In this document: piece by piece, positions 46,901 through 58,700 of the stretch | Position numbering within the stretch: position 1 is the stretch's first letter | Layout of the letters: every line of letters starts with the position of its first letter | Assembly (NCBI GenBank): GCA_964019135.1 | Contig: OZ025260.1 | Span: 38,607,373 to 38,671,372 of the forward strand | Source: Arenicola marina | Lineage: Eukaryota; Annelida; Polychaeta; Arenicolidae | Direction of reading: 5' to 3' | Length of the DNA stretch: 64,000 bases | Position numbers and translations under genes: made by a program | The notes under the pieces: model-generated | What the model was told of the DNA's origin: nothing | The model's input: only the letters and a program-made list of their open reading frames with translations | Databases searched by the model: none

Positions 46901-48220
46901 AACGAAAATATAACTTATTAAGACATCTGATTTACCAGCTATAACTGCAATATACTGCAGAGGACAACATTGCCATGATACACACAAACCACGGAACAAC
47001 ATTGCCGTGATACAACCAAACCACGGGACAACATTGCCGTGATACACCCAAAGCACAGGATAACATTGCCGTGATACACCAGAAGCACAGAACAACATTG
47101 CCGTGATACACCCAAAGCCCAGGATAACATTGCCGTGATACACCCAAAAGTCTTTGATAGTACGCCATAAACTGCGGGTTGGCGCTTGCCATGCGGTTTG
47201 CTGTGATATATATGCTCTTATCTAATGATATTCGTTTTTATTATCACAAGCTCATTACATTCAATCAATTACATTCAATGAAGATAAATGATAAGTTGTA
47301 ACAAGAGCCACAGCAAACGCGTCTACAATCCATTGAAATATACATCATGCGTTATTTTGAAAATGACTTGAAATTACTCATTCCCAACAACAAAAAACGA
47401 TACATACAGAACAAAAACGCATGCTGATGGAGTCTTATGCGCCCTTCATCTAAGAACATCGAAACGAACTTTGACGCCACAACCTTTGAAAACATCAGCA
47501 TTATTTGATTTTTTCAGGTTACATCCAAAATCATCTTTGTGAGCAGGGGCGCGGAGCTGAACACCAAGGGGCGAGAGTTGGCGATGCACTTCGACTCCCA
47601 GGGATCCCCCGTAATGATCGGTGAGACCACCCTCTCCGCGTCTGTGTCGCTATGGCTACGGCTGCAGTCGATATATATACAAATACAACTATTTATAAAC
47701 ATAATATTTTTTTGCGGGAAATAGAAGACTATATCTCTCAAACATTATATTTATCACCTGTTACGATAAGAAAGCAGCCTAAACCCCGAGTTGCTTCCGG
47801 TAGGCGGCGGGAACAAGGCGCACACCATTCTGGGGGTGGACTTCGATGAGGTGACTGGAGACGTGAAGTTCCTGGTTCTGGATCCTCACTACACTGGCGG
47901 CGAGGACCTCAAAACGATCCAGGATAAGGTATGGACGCCCACGCACGTTATTAAATAAAAGAATATGAAAGCAGAAATCATTTTGAAATAATGCAGGAGG
48001 TACATGACATTTGTTATTACCGTTCAATCAAACCCTTCCCACCGTCAGTCAATTTGTAAACATTATTAATTCTGTGAAAATGCTGTAAAAACATGTTTCA
48101 ACTTAAACACACACTCTTTATCTTTTTTTTCAGGGTTGGTGCGGTTGGAAGAGTCAAGATTTCTGGGACAAAAACTCTTTCTGTAACCTTTGCTTGCCAC
48201 AAAGACCTGTGGAAATCTAA
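37968..48220 (+). CDS. UFSP2: UFM1-specific protease 2
   Basis: Cysteine protease that matures UFM1 and removes it from substrates at the ER. Fourteen exons: 37968-38015, 39563-39728, 39898-39980, 40467-40671, 41105-41325, 41513-41606, 41760-41911, 42313-42415, 44202-44348, 44779-44957, 45643-45741, 47518-47620, 47804-47928 and 48134-48220. All have AG/GT borders and consistent phases, giving 603 residues. This is longer than human UFSP2 (469) and near the roughly 600 residues of invertebrate forms. Peptidase C78 landmarks are Tyr424, the catalytic Cys436 in [13 protein letters not shown] (codon 44865-44867), QWIGSTEV, and Asp560/His562 in [11 protein letters not shown]. The Cys-to-Asp spacing of 124 equals that of mammalian UFSP2. 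The C-terminus ends [11 protein letters not shown], as in the family. Exon 1 (16 codons) is inferred from phase and a GTTAG donor. The gene shares its 5' interval with SLC25A43. Introns carry a MITE, a SINE and a LINE fragment. Confidence 0.93.
38016..39562. other. UFSP2 intron 1 with degenerate repeat element
   Basis: AT-rich intron. TTCACTTTACAAGTTGCTAGAG (38,502) and TTCACTTTACAAATTGCTAGAG (39,279) are direct repeats about 780 bp apart. GTGAGAGGTTCAC (38,492) and GTGAACCTCTCA (39,118) are inverted. Between them lie TTTCAATTTTCGCC and AGGTCAAAGGTCAAG, resembling the insertion in IDS copy A at 12,950-13,190. An old non-coding transposon is likely, with borders uncertain. Confidence 0.4.
40672..41104. 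other. UFSP2 intron 4, nothing distinctive
   Basis: AT-rich intron sequence between the GTAGTT donor and a TTATTGCAG acceptor. No repeat, RNA gene or coding signal was recognised. Confidence 0.7.
42507..43558. mobile_element. 1.05-kb TTAA-flanked MITE in UFSP2 intron 8
   Basis: Terminal inverted repeats share GGTAAGCCACCCATAAT at both ends (17 bp identical). TTAA duplications lie at 42503-42506 and 43559-43562. The interior is AT-rich and non-coding. A repeated block with ACCTCGGTAAACATCGGC occurs at 42,547 and 42,702, and a repeated GGGAATCCC segment at 42,744 and 42,774. The TTAA target fits the piggyBac/Kolobok groups. It differs from the TTAA element at 22,349. Confidence 0.85.
43795..44201. 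repeat. Degenerate 31-36-bp array ending on the UFSP2 exon 9 acceptor
   Basis: Units follow the pattern CAGGGTCAATTCTGACGTCATTTTG plus a T-rich stretch; two adjacent units at 43,874 and 43,905 are 31 bp apart. About ten diverged copies carry AG/GGTC junctions preceded by pyrimidines or TATAC, TTTAC or GATAC. The final unit (GTGCACAG at 44,194-44,201) provides the real acceptor, and the exon itself opens with GGTCGACTC, the next bases of the unit. Confidence 0.75.
44365..44525 (+). mobile_element. tRNA-derived SINE in UFSP2 intron 9
   Basis: B box GGTTCAAACCCC at about 44,399-44,410, followed by TTCATCCTTTCATCTCGG, GGTTCCTTGGCCC, TGTGTGCACAAGG and GGCCTAAATCACCAA. The tail matches the SINE at 2786-2981. 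A clear A box is not seen, so the head is diverged or truncated. Confidence 0.65.
45829..46872 (-). mobile_element. 5'-truncated LINE (L1/Tx1-like), 3' end of ORF2
   Basis: Minus-strand coding remnant inside UFSP2 intron 11. The upstream part (about 46,860-46,650) encodes [15 protein letters not shown] and [15 protein letters not shown] single extra A in an A-run near 46,645 shifts the frame. The downstream part (46642-45977, 221 residues) includes [12 protein letters not shown] and the Cys/His cluster CELCCEK...MHAFVEC...FW, typical of the zf-RVT region after reverse transcriptase in L1-like elements. The 3' end is an (AAAAAAT)-like tail at 45,829-45,855. No reverse transcriptase core is present, so this is a dead insertion opposite to the host gene. 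Confidence 0.8.
46966..47155. repeat. 32-bp minisatellite, six copies
   Basis: Unit AACATTGCCGTGATACACCC followed by AAAGCACAGGAT, tandem in UFSP2 intron 11 just upstream of the LINE fragment. Open frames on the minus strand through it are repeat artefacts. Confidence 0.93.
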
Positions 48221-48586
48221 ATACCCGGACTTGATCCCACGTTTGTCCCATTGGAGGATTGCCCTCAACAGGACGACGGAACAGCTGTTGATTACTTTGA
48301 ACTTATATGTGGTCCAAAACAGGAAGGAATTGTGCATATATTAAGTACGATGGCAGGGTATGCCAGAAGTTTACCCCCTCGCCTCTAGTTCTGAATATAT
48401 GTAGGTCAGTGGCGGGAATCAGGGTATATACAAAGTTGACACCCACTCCTGCACCCACCTCCACATCATCTGCCCCCACCTTAGTAATACTGTATCCTCT
48501 CTATGTTAGCCTTATACCCACGTGCTCTTCCTCTTTATTTACCCCCCCCCTCATCCACTGTTGCATTGTGGGGCAGTGAAATGTGA

Positions 48587-48592
48587 AATAAA
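48587..48592 (+). terminator. UFSP2: Candidate polyadenylation signal of UFSP2
   Basis: AATAAA 367 bp after the UFSP2 stop codon, followed by a GT-rich stretch (GGCTGTGGGGGTGTCG). Confidence 0.5.
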
Positions 48593-48839
48593 TGGCTGTG
48601 GGGGTGTCGAATCGGCTGTCGAGGGAAAAGTCCATCGAGTAAGACTCGCCCCTGTAGCGTTGTCGACCCACGAGTCTGTGGCAGTAGTGCTATGATACTG
48701 GTTCACCTTCGTGCTTATTGTATTAATGATGGGGAATATTGTTGCATTTTCCTCTACAGCTCTGCGGTAAATTCGGATAGATTCTCGAGCATGCTATGTG
48801 AGCCATAGTCTGCGATAAACGTGTCGGTCCCATTGTGGA

Positions 48840-48895
48840 TGACGTCATAATAACTGACGTCATCGTGTTTGATGACGTCATAGTGACTGACGTCA
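48840..48895. promoter_or_regulatory. Cluster of four perfect CRE palindromes
   Basis: TGACGTCA occurs at 48840-48847, 48855-48862, 48873-48880 and 48888-48895. The arrangement is a 33-bp duplication of a two-site block. TGACGTCA is the full CREB/ATF consensus. It lies downstream of UFSP2. Whether it acts as an enhancer is unknown. Confidence 0.6.
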
Positions 48896-48899
48896 TCGT

Positions 48900-50482
48900 G
48901 GCATGTTATCGTGCGACTACACCATCACTGACAGTGTTACACTACGTCCCTCCCCAATGGTCCCTGTATATATATATATATTATATACTGGGAATGTACT
49001 TGTTGCGTTATGGCAGTTCTATGATACATGTATACAAAAAATAAATGCCAGGAGAAAAAAACAAGTGATGTTGGTCATTACCGTGGCGCTGAGATTTCGT
49101 TGTAAGCAGATTTAAATGCAGCACAGTTGCTTTACGATGGTTTCTTTGTATCAATTATGGCCAATGAACGTCATTGCGTTGTAAACAATAGGAGTGGGGG
49201 TGGGAGGCAACTGGGGGTCCCATAGCGCGAAAATAATGGCAAGTCATTTACGGTTTACGAAGACAATTAAACCGTAATCACGATTCACGGAGAAAATAGG
49301 ACATCACGTTGAAGGCCGGTAACATTGAGTTATATATATCACCAAGAGTTACTGCATGTGACCGCCTCCCTATCTCCCAATCATGGAACATGTATGACTA
49401 ATGGTTAACTGTGACTCCCTCCCTATGTTATGTATGACTAAGGGTGTTCTATGTCCCCTCCCTATCTCTCATTCAGATAACACGTCAGTGTCCAGTTCAG
49501 TGGGGAGGGTTAACTCGAAACCGGTCGGGGGCAGGGGTCCATGCAGCGGGGCGTACAATTTGCGTTGAAAAAGGTCATCCTCGATCACAAAATGACAATG
49601 GAGGGGGGAGGGCAGTGGTTAACTCCCCGTGCCAAAATCACCAATCAAGCTTATCGAAATATCAAAGCGTATAATAAGACTGTCGAAAGTATGGACTATT
49701 TTGGGCAGTGCTATACTTCATTTATCACAAATCGAGTTTCGAACGGACCCGAGAAATATGGTGCGGGGTCATGATGATTTTTTTTCGATCACGGGGGTCG
49801 GTAAAATGCGCGTAGTTTCTGCTGGGATTTTCGAGGAATTGCTTTTGAGACAGGCCGATCACGGGGGACGTGAATACGCCCCCCCCCCCCCCATAATAAG
49901 GTTTACTGGGCTGCCGTACAACAGGTGGGTTCGAACGTTCATGGACGGATTCCAGGGAGTCCAGACCCTTTAAGGAAGAATTGCTGGACCCCATGGTGCA
50001 ATTTTGTTCCGAGCCCGCCCCCGCCCCCTTCGCACGTCTTAAGTGGACCCCCCCCCCTCCCCACCCCCCCTCTTTTCAAATTCCTGGATCCGCCCCTGAA
50101 CATTGAGACTTGCATCTGGGGCAATTTTCCTCCCATCCATTTCATTATCCCCGGCGGTTTCTTGGCCCAATTCACCCTTCATGTACACGAAAGCGGCCGA
50201 AAACACCAATATTTAAATTTCCCCGTTGTGTTGCTGCAGGTTTGATGAAACGGGATTTACGGGTTACGTACAATCTTCGTACGAAGGTTCGAACACGTGC
50301 GGAGGCTTCGTGAAACTGGCCCCTGGTCTGGTCATAATGCACCCATAGCTGTAGTGCTGTGCTACGAGATCTATTTCATGTGGATCGTTCAAAACTCTAG
50401 CCAATCATAGGTGCCGTTTTTTTCGGGGGGCGGGGTGCATATGAACACAATACAAAGATTCACGTACTTTTATCAGACGAAA
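48900..50482. other. Intergenic, with SINE tail and homopolymer runs
   Basis: No coding similarity recognised. A short (TA)n is at 48,966-48,980. A C-run of about 15 is at 49,878-49,892. C-rich sequence at 50,010-50,075 ends in CCTGGATCCGCCCCTG, a hAT-type end. A SINE tail follows at 50,113-50,215 (TTCTTGGCCCAATTC, CGGCCGAAAACACCAA), matching the family at 2786. Confidence 0.5.
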
Positions 50483-50836
50483 ATGACTGTATGATCTACA
50501 CCGTGGTAATACACTAATGCTTACTAATGACTGTATGATCTACACCGTGGTAATACACTAATGCTTACTAATGACTGTATGATCTACACCGTGGTAATAC
50601 ACTAATGCTTACTAGTGACTGTATGATCTACACCGTGGTAATACACTAATGCTTACTAATGACTGTATGATCTACAACGTGGTAATACACTAATGCTTAC
50701 TAATGACTGTATGATCTACACCGTGGTAATACACTAATGCTTACTAATGACTGTATGATCTACACCGTGGTAATACACTAATGCTTACTAATGACTGTAT
50801 GATCTACACCGTGGTAATACACTAATGCTTACTAAT
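50483..50836. repeat. 44-bp minisatellite, eight nearly identical copies
   Basis: Unit ATGACTGTATGATCTACACC followed by GTGGTAATACACTAATGCTTACTA. Only one or two substitutions occur across the copies (ACAACG at about 50,676; TAGTG at about 50,613). The high identity implies a recent expansion. Confidence 0.97.
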
Positions 50837-51854
50837 GCCGCATCGTGAGAAGCACAATAAAAGTAGGAGGGCAGACGCAGCTCAAACGTGCGACCGCAAC
50901 AGGGGCGGGGGGGGGGGTCTGAACACTTTCCACCGGTGGCGTCTTAACATACTATTTTGTGGCCAGTCAAAAAAGTGTGCCGCCCCCCTGCTGTCCCCCG
51001 ATTCAGACGGGCCCGGTAATATATCCTCCCCCCCCCCCCCCCCCAAAAAAAAGAAAAAAATATTGTAATAATTCCTAAATTGTAAGAATTCCTAAATTAA
51101 AAATCCAAAATCTCAACGTAATATGTGCATTAACCTTGACCTTGGCCTTCATTGGGGGGTGATGGGTGGGGGTGTTTTACCGGATGCACCTATTCTACCG
51201 GCTGTGTCGGTCCAGGCTCTCTGTCCGTGTACCAGCCTCCATAACTCAGCCCCGGGAGCTCTGGGCACACCCCGGCGTGAGAGAAAGGCTGGGGCACTAA
51301 TTATCAGTCCCAGACAGACGGACGCTCGAGTGTGGTGACGAGCCCTCCCGCAAATCGCATATCGACTTAATTATGATGCCCCGTAATTGACCGTGCGGCC
51401 CGGGACATGGGAAATATGGTTGGGGGGGGGGGTGGAGTGTTCAGAGGGAGGAGGGGTGTCTCCTCATCGAGATGACTCCATGCGGGTTCAGCCGCCACTG
51501 AAATGAACGGAGGGGATAAGATTTTGAGCAAACTGGGCTTTGTATTAAATGTGTTATCGACAGGGCAAGCTTAAGACCGTGCTGGGTGCGGAGTGGTGTC
51601 ACCCTCATGGTTGTCGACACAGTTTGTCGCTGGAGACTTCGTTTCGTGGAAAAATCCTCGACAAATGCGAACAAATGCGAAATGAGGAAGCAATTCGTCG
51701 ATCATTTTTTACGGAGTTTTGGTAGAAGAGATAGTTAGGGTTAAGGTTAAAGCGAACATTTATTGTTAGATTTTGGGTGTATCCCTTTAGGGTTAGGCTT
51801 AGTTTAGTTAGACATACAGGGACAAGAGTGGGGCATGTAGGTTTTAGGTTGAGG
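50837..51854. other. Intergenic, low-complexity runs, no gene recognised
   Basis: Includes a G-run at 50,906-50,916, a C-run of about 17 at 51,018-51,034 followed by an A-rich stretch, a G-run at 51,421-51,431, and TTAGGGTTAAGGTTAAAG-like sequence near 51,727-51,745 that leads into the telomere-like array. No open frame here shows recognisable similarity. Confidence 0.6.
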
Positions 51855-52205
51855 GCGGACACTGGATTAAGAGCGGGAATGTCGCGTTAGGTTTAGGGTG
51901 GACACTGGATTAAGAGCGGGTATGTAGGGTTAGGTTTAGGGCGGACACTGGATTAAGAGCGGGTATGTCGGGTTATGTTTAGGGCGGACACTGGATTAAG
52001 AGCGGGTATGTCGGGTTAGGTTTAGGGCGGACACTGGATTAAGAGCGGGTATGTAGGGTTAGGTTTAGGGCGGACACTGGATTAAGAGCGGGTATGTAGG
52101 GTTAGGTTTAGGGCGGACACTGGATTAAGAGTGGGTATGTAGGGTTAGGTTACGGCGGACACTGGATTAAGAGCGGGTATGTAGGGTTCGGTTTAGGGCG
52201 GACAC
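51855..52205. repeat. 43-bp minisatellite with telomere-like core, eight copies
   Basis: Unit GCGGACACTGGATTAAGAGC followed by GGGTATGTAGGGTTAGGTTTAGG, 43 bp (for example GACACTGG at 51,858 and 51,901). The GGGTTAGGTTTAGGG part is one base off two TTAGGG repeats. Flanking sequence upstream (51,727-51,800) also has TTAGGGTTAAGG and TTTAGGGTTAGG. Confidence 0.95.
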
Positions 52206-52324
52206 AGGATTTATGGCGCACACATAGGATTATATTTTGTTAATCGATTTGAGCGAACCTTTCGGTATGAACTTTTAAGGCCAGACCTTTTTCGGGCGGA
52301 CATTTAAAGCCAGACAGCAGGGCC

Positions 52325-52485
52325 GTTTTAAACATCCCGTTCTAAACATCACGCTTCGAACACCCCGCTCTAAACACCCCGCTCTGAACGTCACGTTTTG
52401 GAACGCTCCATTTCGAACACCCCGCTCTGAACGTCACGCTTTCGAAGACTCCATTTCGAACACCCCGTTCGGAAACCCCTCTGTG
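52325..52485. repeat. Short degenerate tandem motif
   Basis: Repeats of about 14-16 bp with TCGAACACCCCGCTCT and TGAACGTCACGCTT variants, about ten copies with indels. Confidence 0.75.
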
Positions 52486-52714
52486 AATACCCAACGGGGG
52501 GCACGCACGGTCTGGTTACAGTAGACAGTGGGTGATTCGAGGTTGATTAACCTTTTAAAATGCTGCATGCATCATCTATCTCTGTGAAGGTAAACTGGGC
52601 CACAAGGCGTGAGCGGCTCGACTGGCAGGACACATCAGGACCAGGGCCATTAACAATCAATCACACCTCATGGTAACCATGACAACTCCCATGGGGTAAG
52701 GACACCGGGGTCTG

Positions 52715-55700
52715 CAGCGGACAGACCTCACTACCACAGATGAGGGCAGACCTCACTACCACAGACAGGGACAGACCTCACTACCACAGACAGGGACACT
52801 CCTCACTACCACAGACAGGGACACCCCTCACTACCACAGACAGGGACAGACCTCACTACCACAGACAGGGACAGACCTCACTACCGCAGACAGGGACAGA
52901 CCTCACTACCACAGACAGGAACAGACCTCACTACCACAGACAGGGACACCCCTCACTACCACAGACAGGGACCGACCTCACTACCACAGACAGGGACACT
53001 CCTCACTACCACAGACAGGGACACCCCTCACTACCACAGACCGGGGCGGACCTCACTACCACAGACAGGGACACCCCTCACTACCACAGACAGGGACACC
53101 CCCCACTACCACAGACAAGGGCAGACCTCACTACCACAGACAGGGACAGACCTCACTGCCACAGACAGGGACAGACCTCACTACCACAGACAGGGACAGA
53201 CCTCACTACCACAGACAGGGACAGACCTCACTACCACAGACAGGGACACTCCTCACTACCACAGACAGGGACAGACCTCACTACCACAGACAGGGACAGA
53301 CCTCACTACCACAGACAGGGACAGACCTCACTACCACAGACAGGGACACCCCTCACTACCACAGACAGGGACAGACCTCACTACCACAGACAGGGACAGA
53401 CCTCACTACCACAGACAGGGACAGACCTCACTACCACAGACAGGGACAGACCTCACTACCACAGACAGGGACAGACCTCACTACCACAGACAGGGACAGA
53501 CCTCACTACCACAGACAGGGACAGACCTCACTACCACAGACAGGGACAGACCTCACTACCACAGACAGGGACAGACCTCACTACCACAGACAGGGACAGT
53601 CCTCACTACCACAGACAGGGAAACTCCTCACTACCACAGACAGGGACACCCCTCACTACCACAGACAGGGACACTCCTCACTACCACAGACAGGGACAGA
53701 CCTCACTACCACAGACAGGGACAGACCTCACTACCACAGACAGGCACAGATCTCACTACCACAGACAGGGACAGACCTCACTACCACAGACAGGGACAGA
53801 CCTCACTACCACAGACAGGGACAGACCTCACTACCACAGACAGGTACCGACCTCACTACCACAGACAGGGACAGACCTCACTACCACAGACAGGGACACC
53901 CCTCACTACCACAGACAGGGACATACCTCACTACCACAGACAGGGACACCCCTCACTACCACAGACAGGGACAGACCTCACTACCACCGACAGGGACAGA
54001 CCTCACTACCACAGACAGGGACACTCCTCACTACCATAGACAGGGACAGACCTCACTACCACAGACAGGGACAGACCTCACTACCACAGACAGGGACAGA
54101 CCTCACTACCACAGACAGGGACAGACCTCACTACCACAGACAGGGACAGACCTCACTACCACATACAGGGACACCCCTCACTGCCACAGACAGGGACCGA
54201 CCTCACTACCACAGACAGGGACAGACCTCACTACCACAGACAGGGACAGACCTCACTACCACAGACAGGGACACCCCTCACTACCACAGACAGGGACACC
54301 CCTCACTACCACAGACAGGGACACCCCTCACTACCACAGACAGGGACACCCCTCACTACCACAGACAGGGACACCCCTCACTACCACAGACAGGGACACC
54401 CCTCACTACCACAGACAGGGACACCCCTCACTACCACAGACAGGGACACCCCTCACTACCACAGACAGGGACACCCCTCACTACCACAGACAGGGACACC
54501 CCTCACTACCACAGACAGGGACACCCCTCACTACCACAGACAGGGACACCCCTCACTACCACAGACAGGGACAGACCTCACTACCACAGACAGGGACACC
54601 CCTCACTACCACAGACAGGGACAGACCTCACTACCACAGACAGGGACCGACCTCACTACCACAGACAGGGACAGACCTCACTACCACAGACAGGGACACT
54701 CCTCACTACCACAGACAGGGGCAGACCTCACTACCACAGACAGGGACACCCCTCACTACCACAGACAGGGACAGACCTCACTACCACAGACAGGGACCGA
54801 CCTCACTACCACAGACAGGGACAGACCTCACTACCACAGACAGGGACACCCCTCACTACCACAGACAGGGACACTCCTTACTACCACAGACAGGGACACC
54901 CCACACTACCACAGACATGGACACTCCTCACTACCACAGACACGGACACCCCTCACTACCACAGACAGGGACACTCCTCACTACCACAGACAGGGACACC
55001 CCTCACTACCACAGACAGGGACACCCCTCACTACCACAGACAGGGACAGACCTCACTACCACAGACAGGGACACCCCTCACTACCACAGACAGGGACAGA
55101 CCTCACTACCACAGACAGGGACACCCCTCACTACCACAGACAGGGACAGTCCTCACTACCGCAGACAGGGACAGACCTCACTACCACAGACAGGGACAGA
55201 CCTCACTACCACAGACAGGGACAGACCTCACTACCACAGACAGGGAGAGACCTCACTACCACAGACAGGGACAGACCTCACTACCACAGACAGGGACAGA
55301 CCTCACTACCACAGACAGGGACAGACCTCACTACCACAGACAGGGACACCCCACACTACCACAGACAGGGACAGACCTCACTGCCACAGACAGGGACAGA
55401 CCTCACTACCACAGACAGGGACAGACCTCAATACCACAGACAGGGACAGACCTCACTACCACAGACAGGGACACCCCTCACTACCACAGACAGGGACACT
55501 CCTCACTACCACAGACAGGGACACTCCTCACTACCACAGACAGGGACACTCCTCACTACCACAGACAGGGACAGACCTCACTACCACAGACAGGGACAGA
55601 CCTCACTACCACAGACAGGGACAGACCTCACTACCACAGACTGGGACAGACCTCACTACCACAGACAGGGACACCCCTCACTACCACAGACAGGGACAGA

Positions 55701-58700
55701 CCTCACTACCATAGACAGGGACAGACCTCATTACCACAGACAGGGACAGACCTCACTACCACAGACAGGGACAGACCTCACTGCCACAGACAGGGACAGA
55801 CCTCACTACCACAGACAGGGACAGACCTCACTACCACAGACAGGGACAGACCTCACTACCACAGACAGGGACCGACCTCACTACCACAGACAGGGACAAC
55901 CCTCACTACCACAGACAGGGACACTCCTCACTACCACAGACAGGGACCGACCTCACTACCACAGACAGGGGCAGACCTCACTACCACAGACACGGACAGA
56001 CCTCGCTACCACAGACAGGGACAGACCTCACTACCACAGACAGGGACACTCCTCACTACCACAGACAGGGACACTCCTCACTACCACAGACAGGGACAGA
56101 CCTCACTACCACAGACAGGGACAGACCTCACTACCACAGACAGGGACAGACCTCACTACCACAGACTGGGACAGACCTCACTACCACAGACAGGGACACC
56201 CCTCACTACCACAGACAGGGACAGACCTCACTACCACAGACAGGGACACTCCTCACTACCACAGACATGGACACTCCTCACTACCACAGACAGGGACAGA
56301 CCTCACTACCACAGACAGGGACACTCCTCACTACCACAGACAGGGACAGACTTCACTACCATAGACAGGGACAGACCTCACTACCACAGACAGGGACAGA
56401 CCTCACTACCACAGACAGGGACAGACCTCACTACCACAGACAGGGACAGACCTCACTACCACAGACAGGGACAGACCTCACTACCACAGACAGGGACAGA
56501 CCTCACTACCACAGACAGGGACCGACCTCACTACCACAGACAGGGACAGACCTCACTACCACAGACAGGGACACCCCTCACTACCACAGACAGGGACAGA
56601 CCTCACTACCACAGACACGGACAGACCTCGCTACCACAGACAGGGACCGACCTCACTACCACAGACAGGGACAGACCTCACTACCACAGACAGGGACAGA
56701 CCTCACTACCACAGACAGGGACAGACCTCACTACCACAGACAGGGACAGACCTCACTACCACAGACAGGGACAGACCTCACTGCCACAGACAGGGGCAGA
56801 CCTCACTACCACAGACAGAGACAGACCTCACTACCACAGACAGGGACAGACCTCACTACCACAGACAGGGACACCCCTCACTACCACAGACAGGGACAGA
56901 CCTCACTACCACAGACAGGGACACCCCTCACTACCACAGACAGGGACAGACCTCTCTACCACAGACAGGGACACCCCTCACTACCACAGACAGGGACAGA
57001 CCTCACTGCCACAGACAGGGACAGACCTCACTACCACAGACAGGGACACCCCTCACTACCACAGACAGGGACAGACCTCACTACCACAGACAGGGACACT
57101 CCTCACTACCACAGACAGGGACCGACCTCACTGCCACAGACAGGGACAGACCTCACTACCACAGACAGGGACAGACCTCACTGCCACAGACAGGGACAGA
57201 CCTCACTACCACAGACAGGGACAGACCTCACTACCACAGACAGGGACAGACCTCACTACCACAGACAGGGACAGACCTCACTACCACAGACAGGGACACC
57301 CCTCACTACCACAGACAGGGACAGACCTCACTACCACAGACAGGGACACTCCTCACTACCACAGACAGGGACAGACCTCACTGCCACAGACAGGGACACC
57401 CCCACTACCACAGACAGGGGCAGTCCTCACTACCACAGACAGGGACAGACCTCACTACCACAGACAGGGACACCCGTCACTGCCACAGACAGGGGCAGAC
57501 CTCACTACCACAGACAGGGACAGACCTCACTACCACAGACAGGGACACCCCTCACTACCACAGACCGGGGCAGACCTCACTACCACAGACAGGGGCAGAC
57601 CTCACTACCACAGACAGGGACACCCCTCACTACCACAGACGGGGACAGACCTCACTACCACAGACAGGGACAGACCTCACTACCACAGACAGGGACCGAC
57701 CTCACTACCACAGACAGGGACACCCCTCACTACCACAGACAGGGACACCCCTCACTACCACAGACAGGGACAGACCTCACTACCACAGACAGGGACAGAC
57801 CTCACTACCACAGACAGGGACAGACCTCACTACCACAGACAGGGACACCCCTCACTACCACAGACAGGGACACCCCTCACTACCACAGACAGGGACAGAC
57901 CTCACTACCACAGACAGGGACAGACCTCACTACCACAGACAGGGACACTCCTCACTACCACAGACAGGGACAGACATCACTACCACAGACAGGGACCGAC
58001 CTCACTACCACAGACAGGGATAGACCTCACTACCACCGACAGGGACACCCCTCACTACCACAGAAAGGGACAGACCTCACTACCACAGACATGGACAGAC
58101 CTCACTACCACAGACAGGGACAGACCTCACTACCACAGACAGGGACAGACCTCACTACCACAGACAGGGACAGACCTCACTACCCCAGACAGGGACAGAC
58201 CTCACTACCACAGACAGGGACAGACCTCACTACCACAGACAGGGACAGACCTCACTACCACAGACAGGGACAGACCTCACTACCACAGACAGGGACACTC
58301 CTCACTACCACAGACAGGGACACCCCTCACTACCACAGACAGGGACACTCCTCACTACCACAGACAGGGACAGACCTCACTACCACAGACAGGGACAGAC
58401 CTCACTACCACAGACAGGCACAGATCTCACTACCACAGACAGGGACAGACCTCACTACCACAGACAGGGAAACCCCTCACTACCACAGACAGGGACAGAC
58501 CTCACTACCACAGACAGGGACACCCCTCACTACCACAGACAGGGACAGACCTCACTACCACAGACAGGGACAGACCTCACTACCACAGACAGGACCACTC
58601 CTCACTACCACAGACAGGGACAGACCTCACTACCACAGACAGGGACCGACCTCACTACCACAGACAGAGACAGACCTCACTACCACAGACAGGGACAGAC

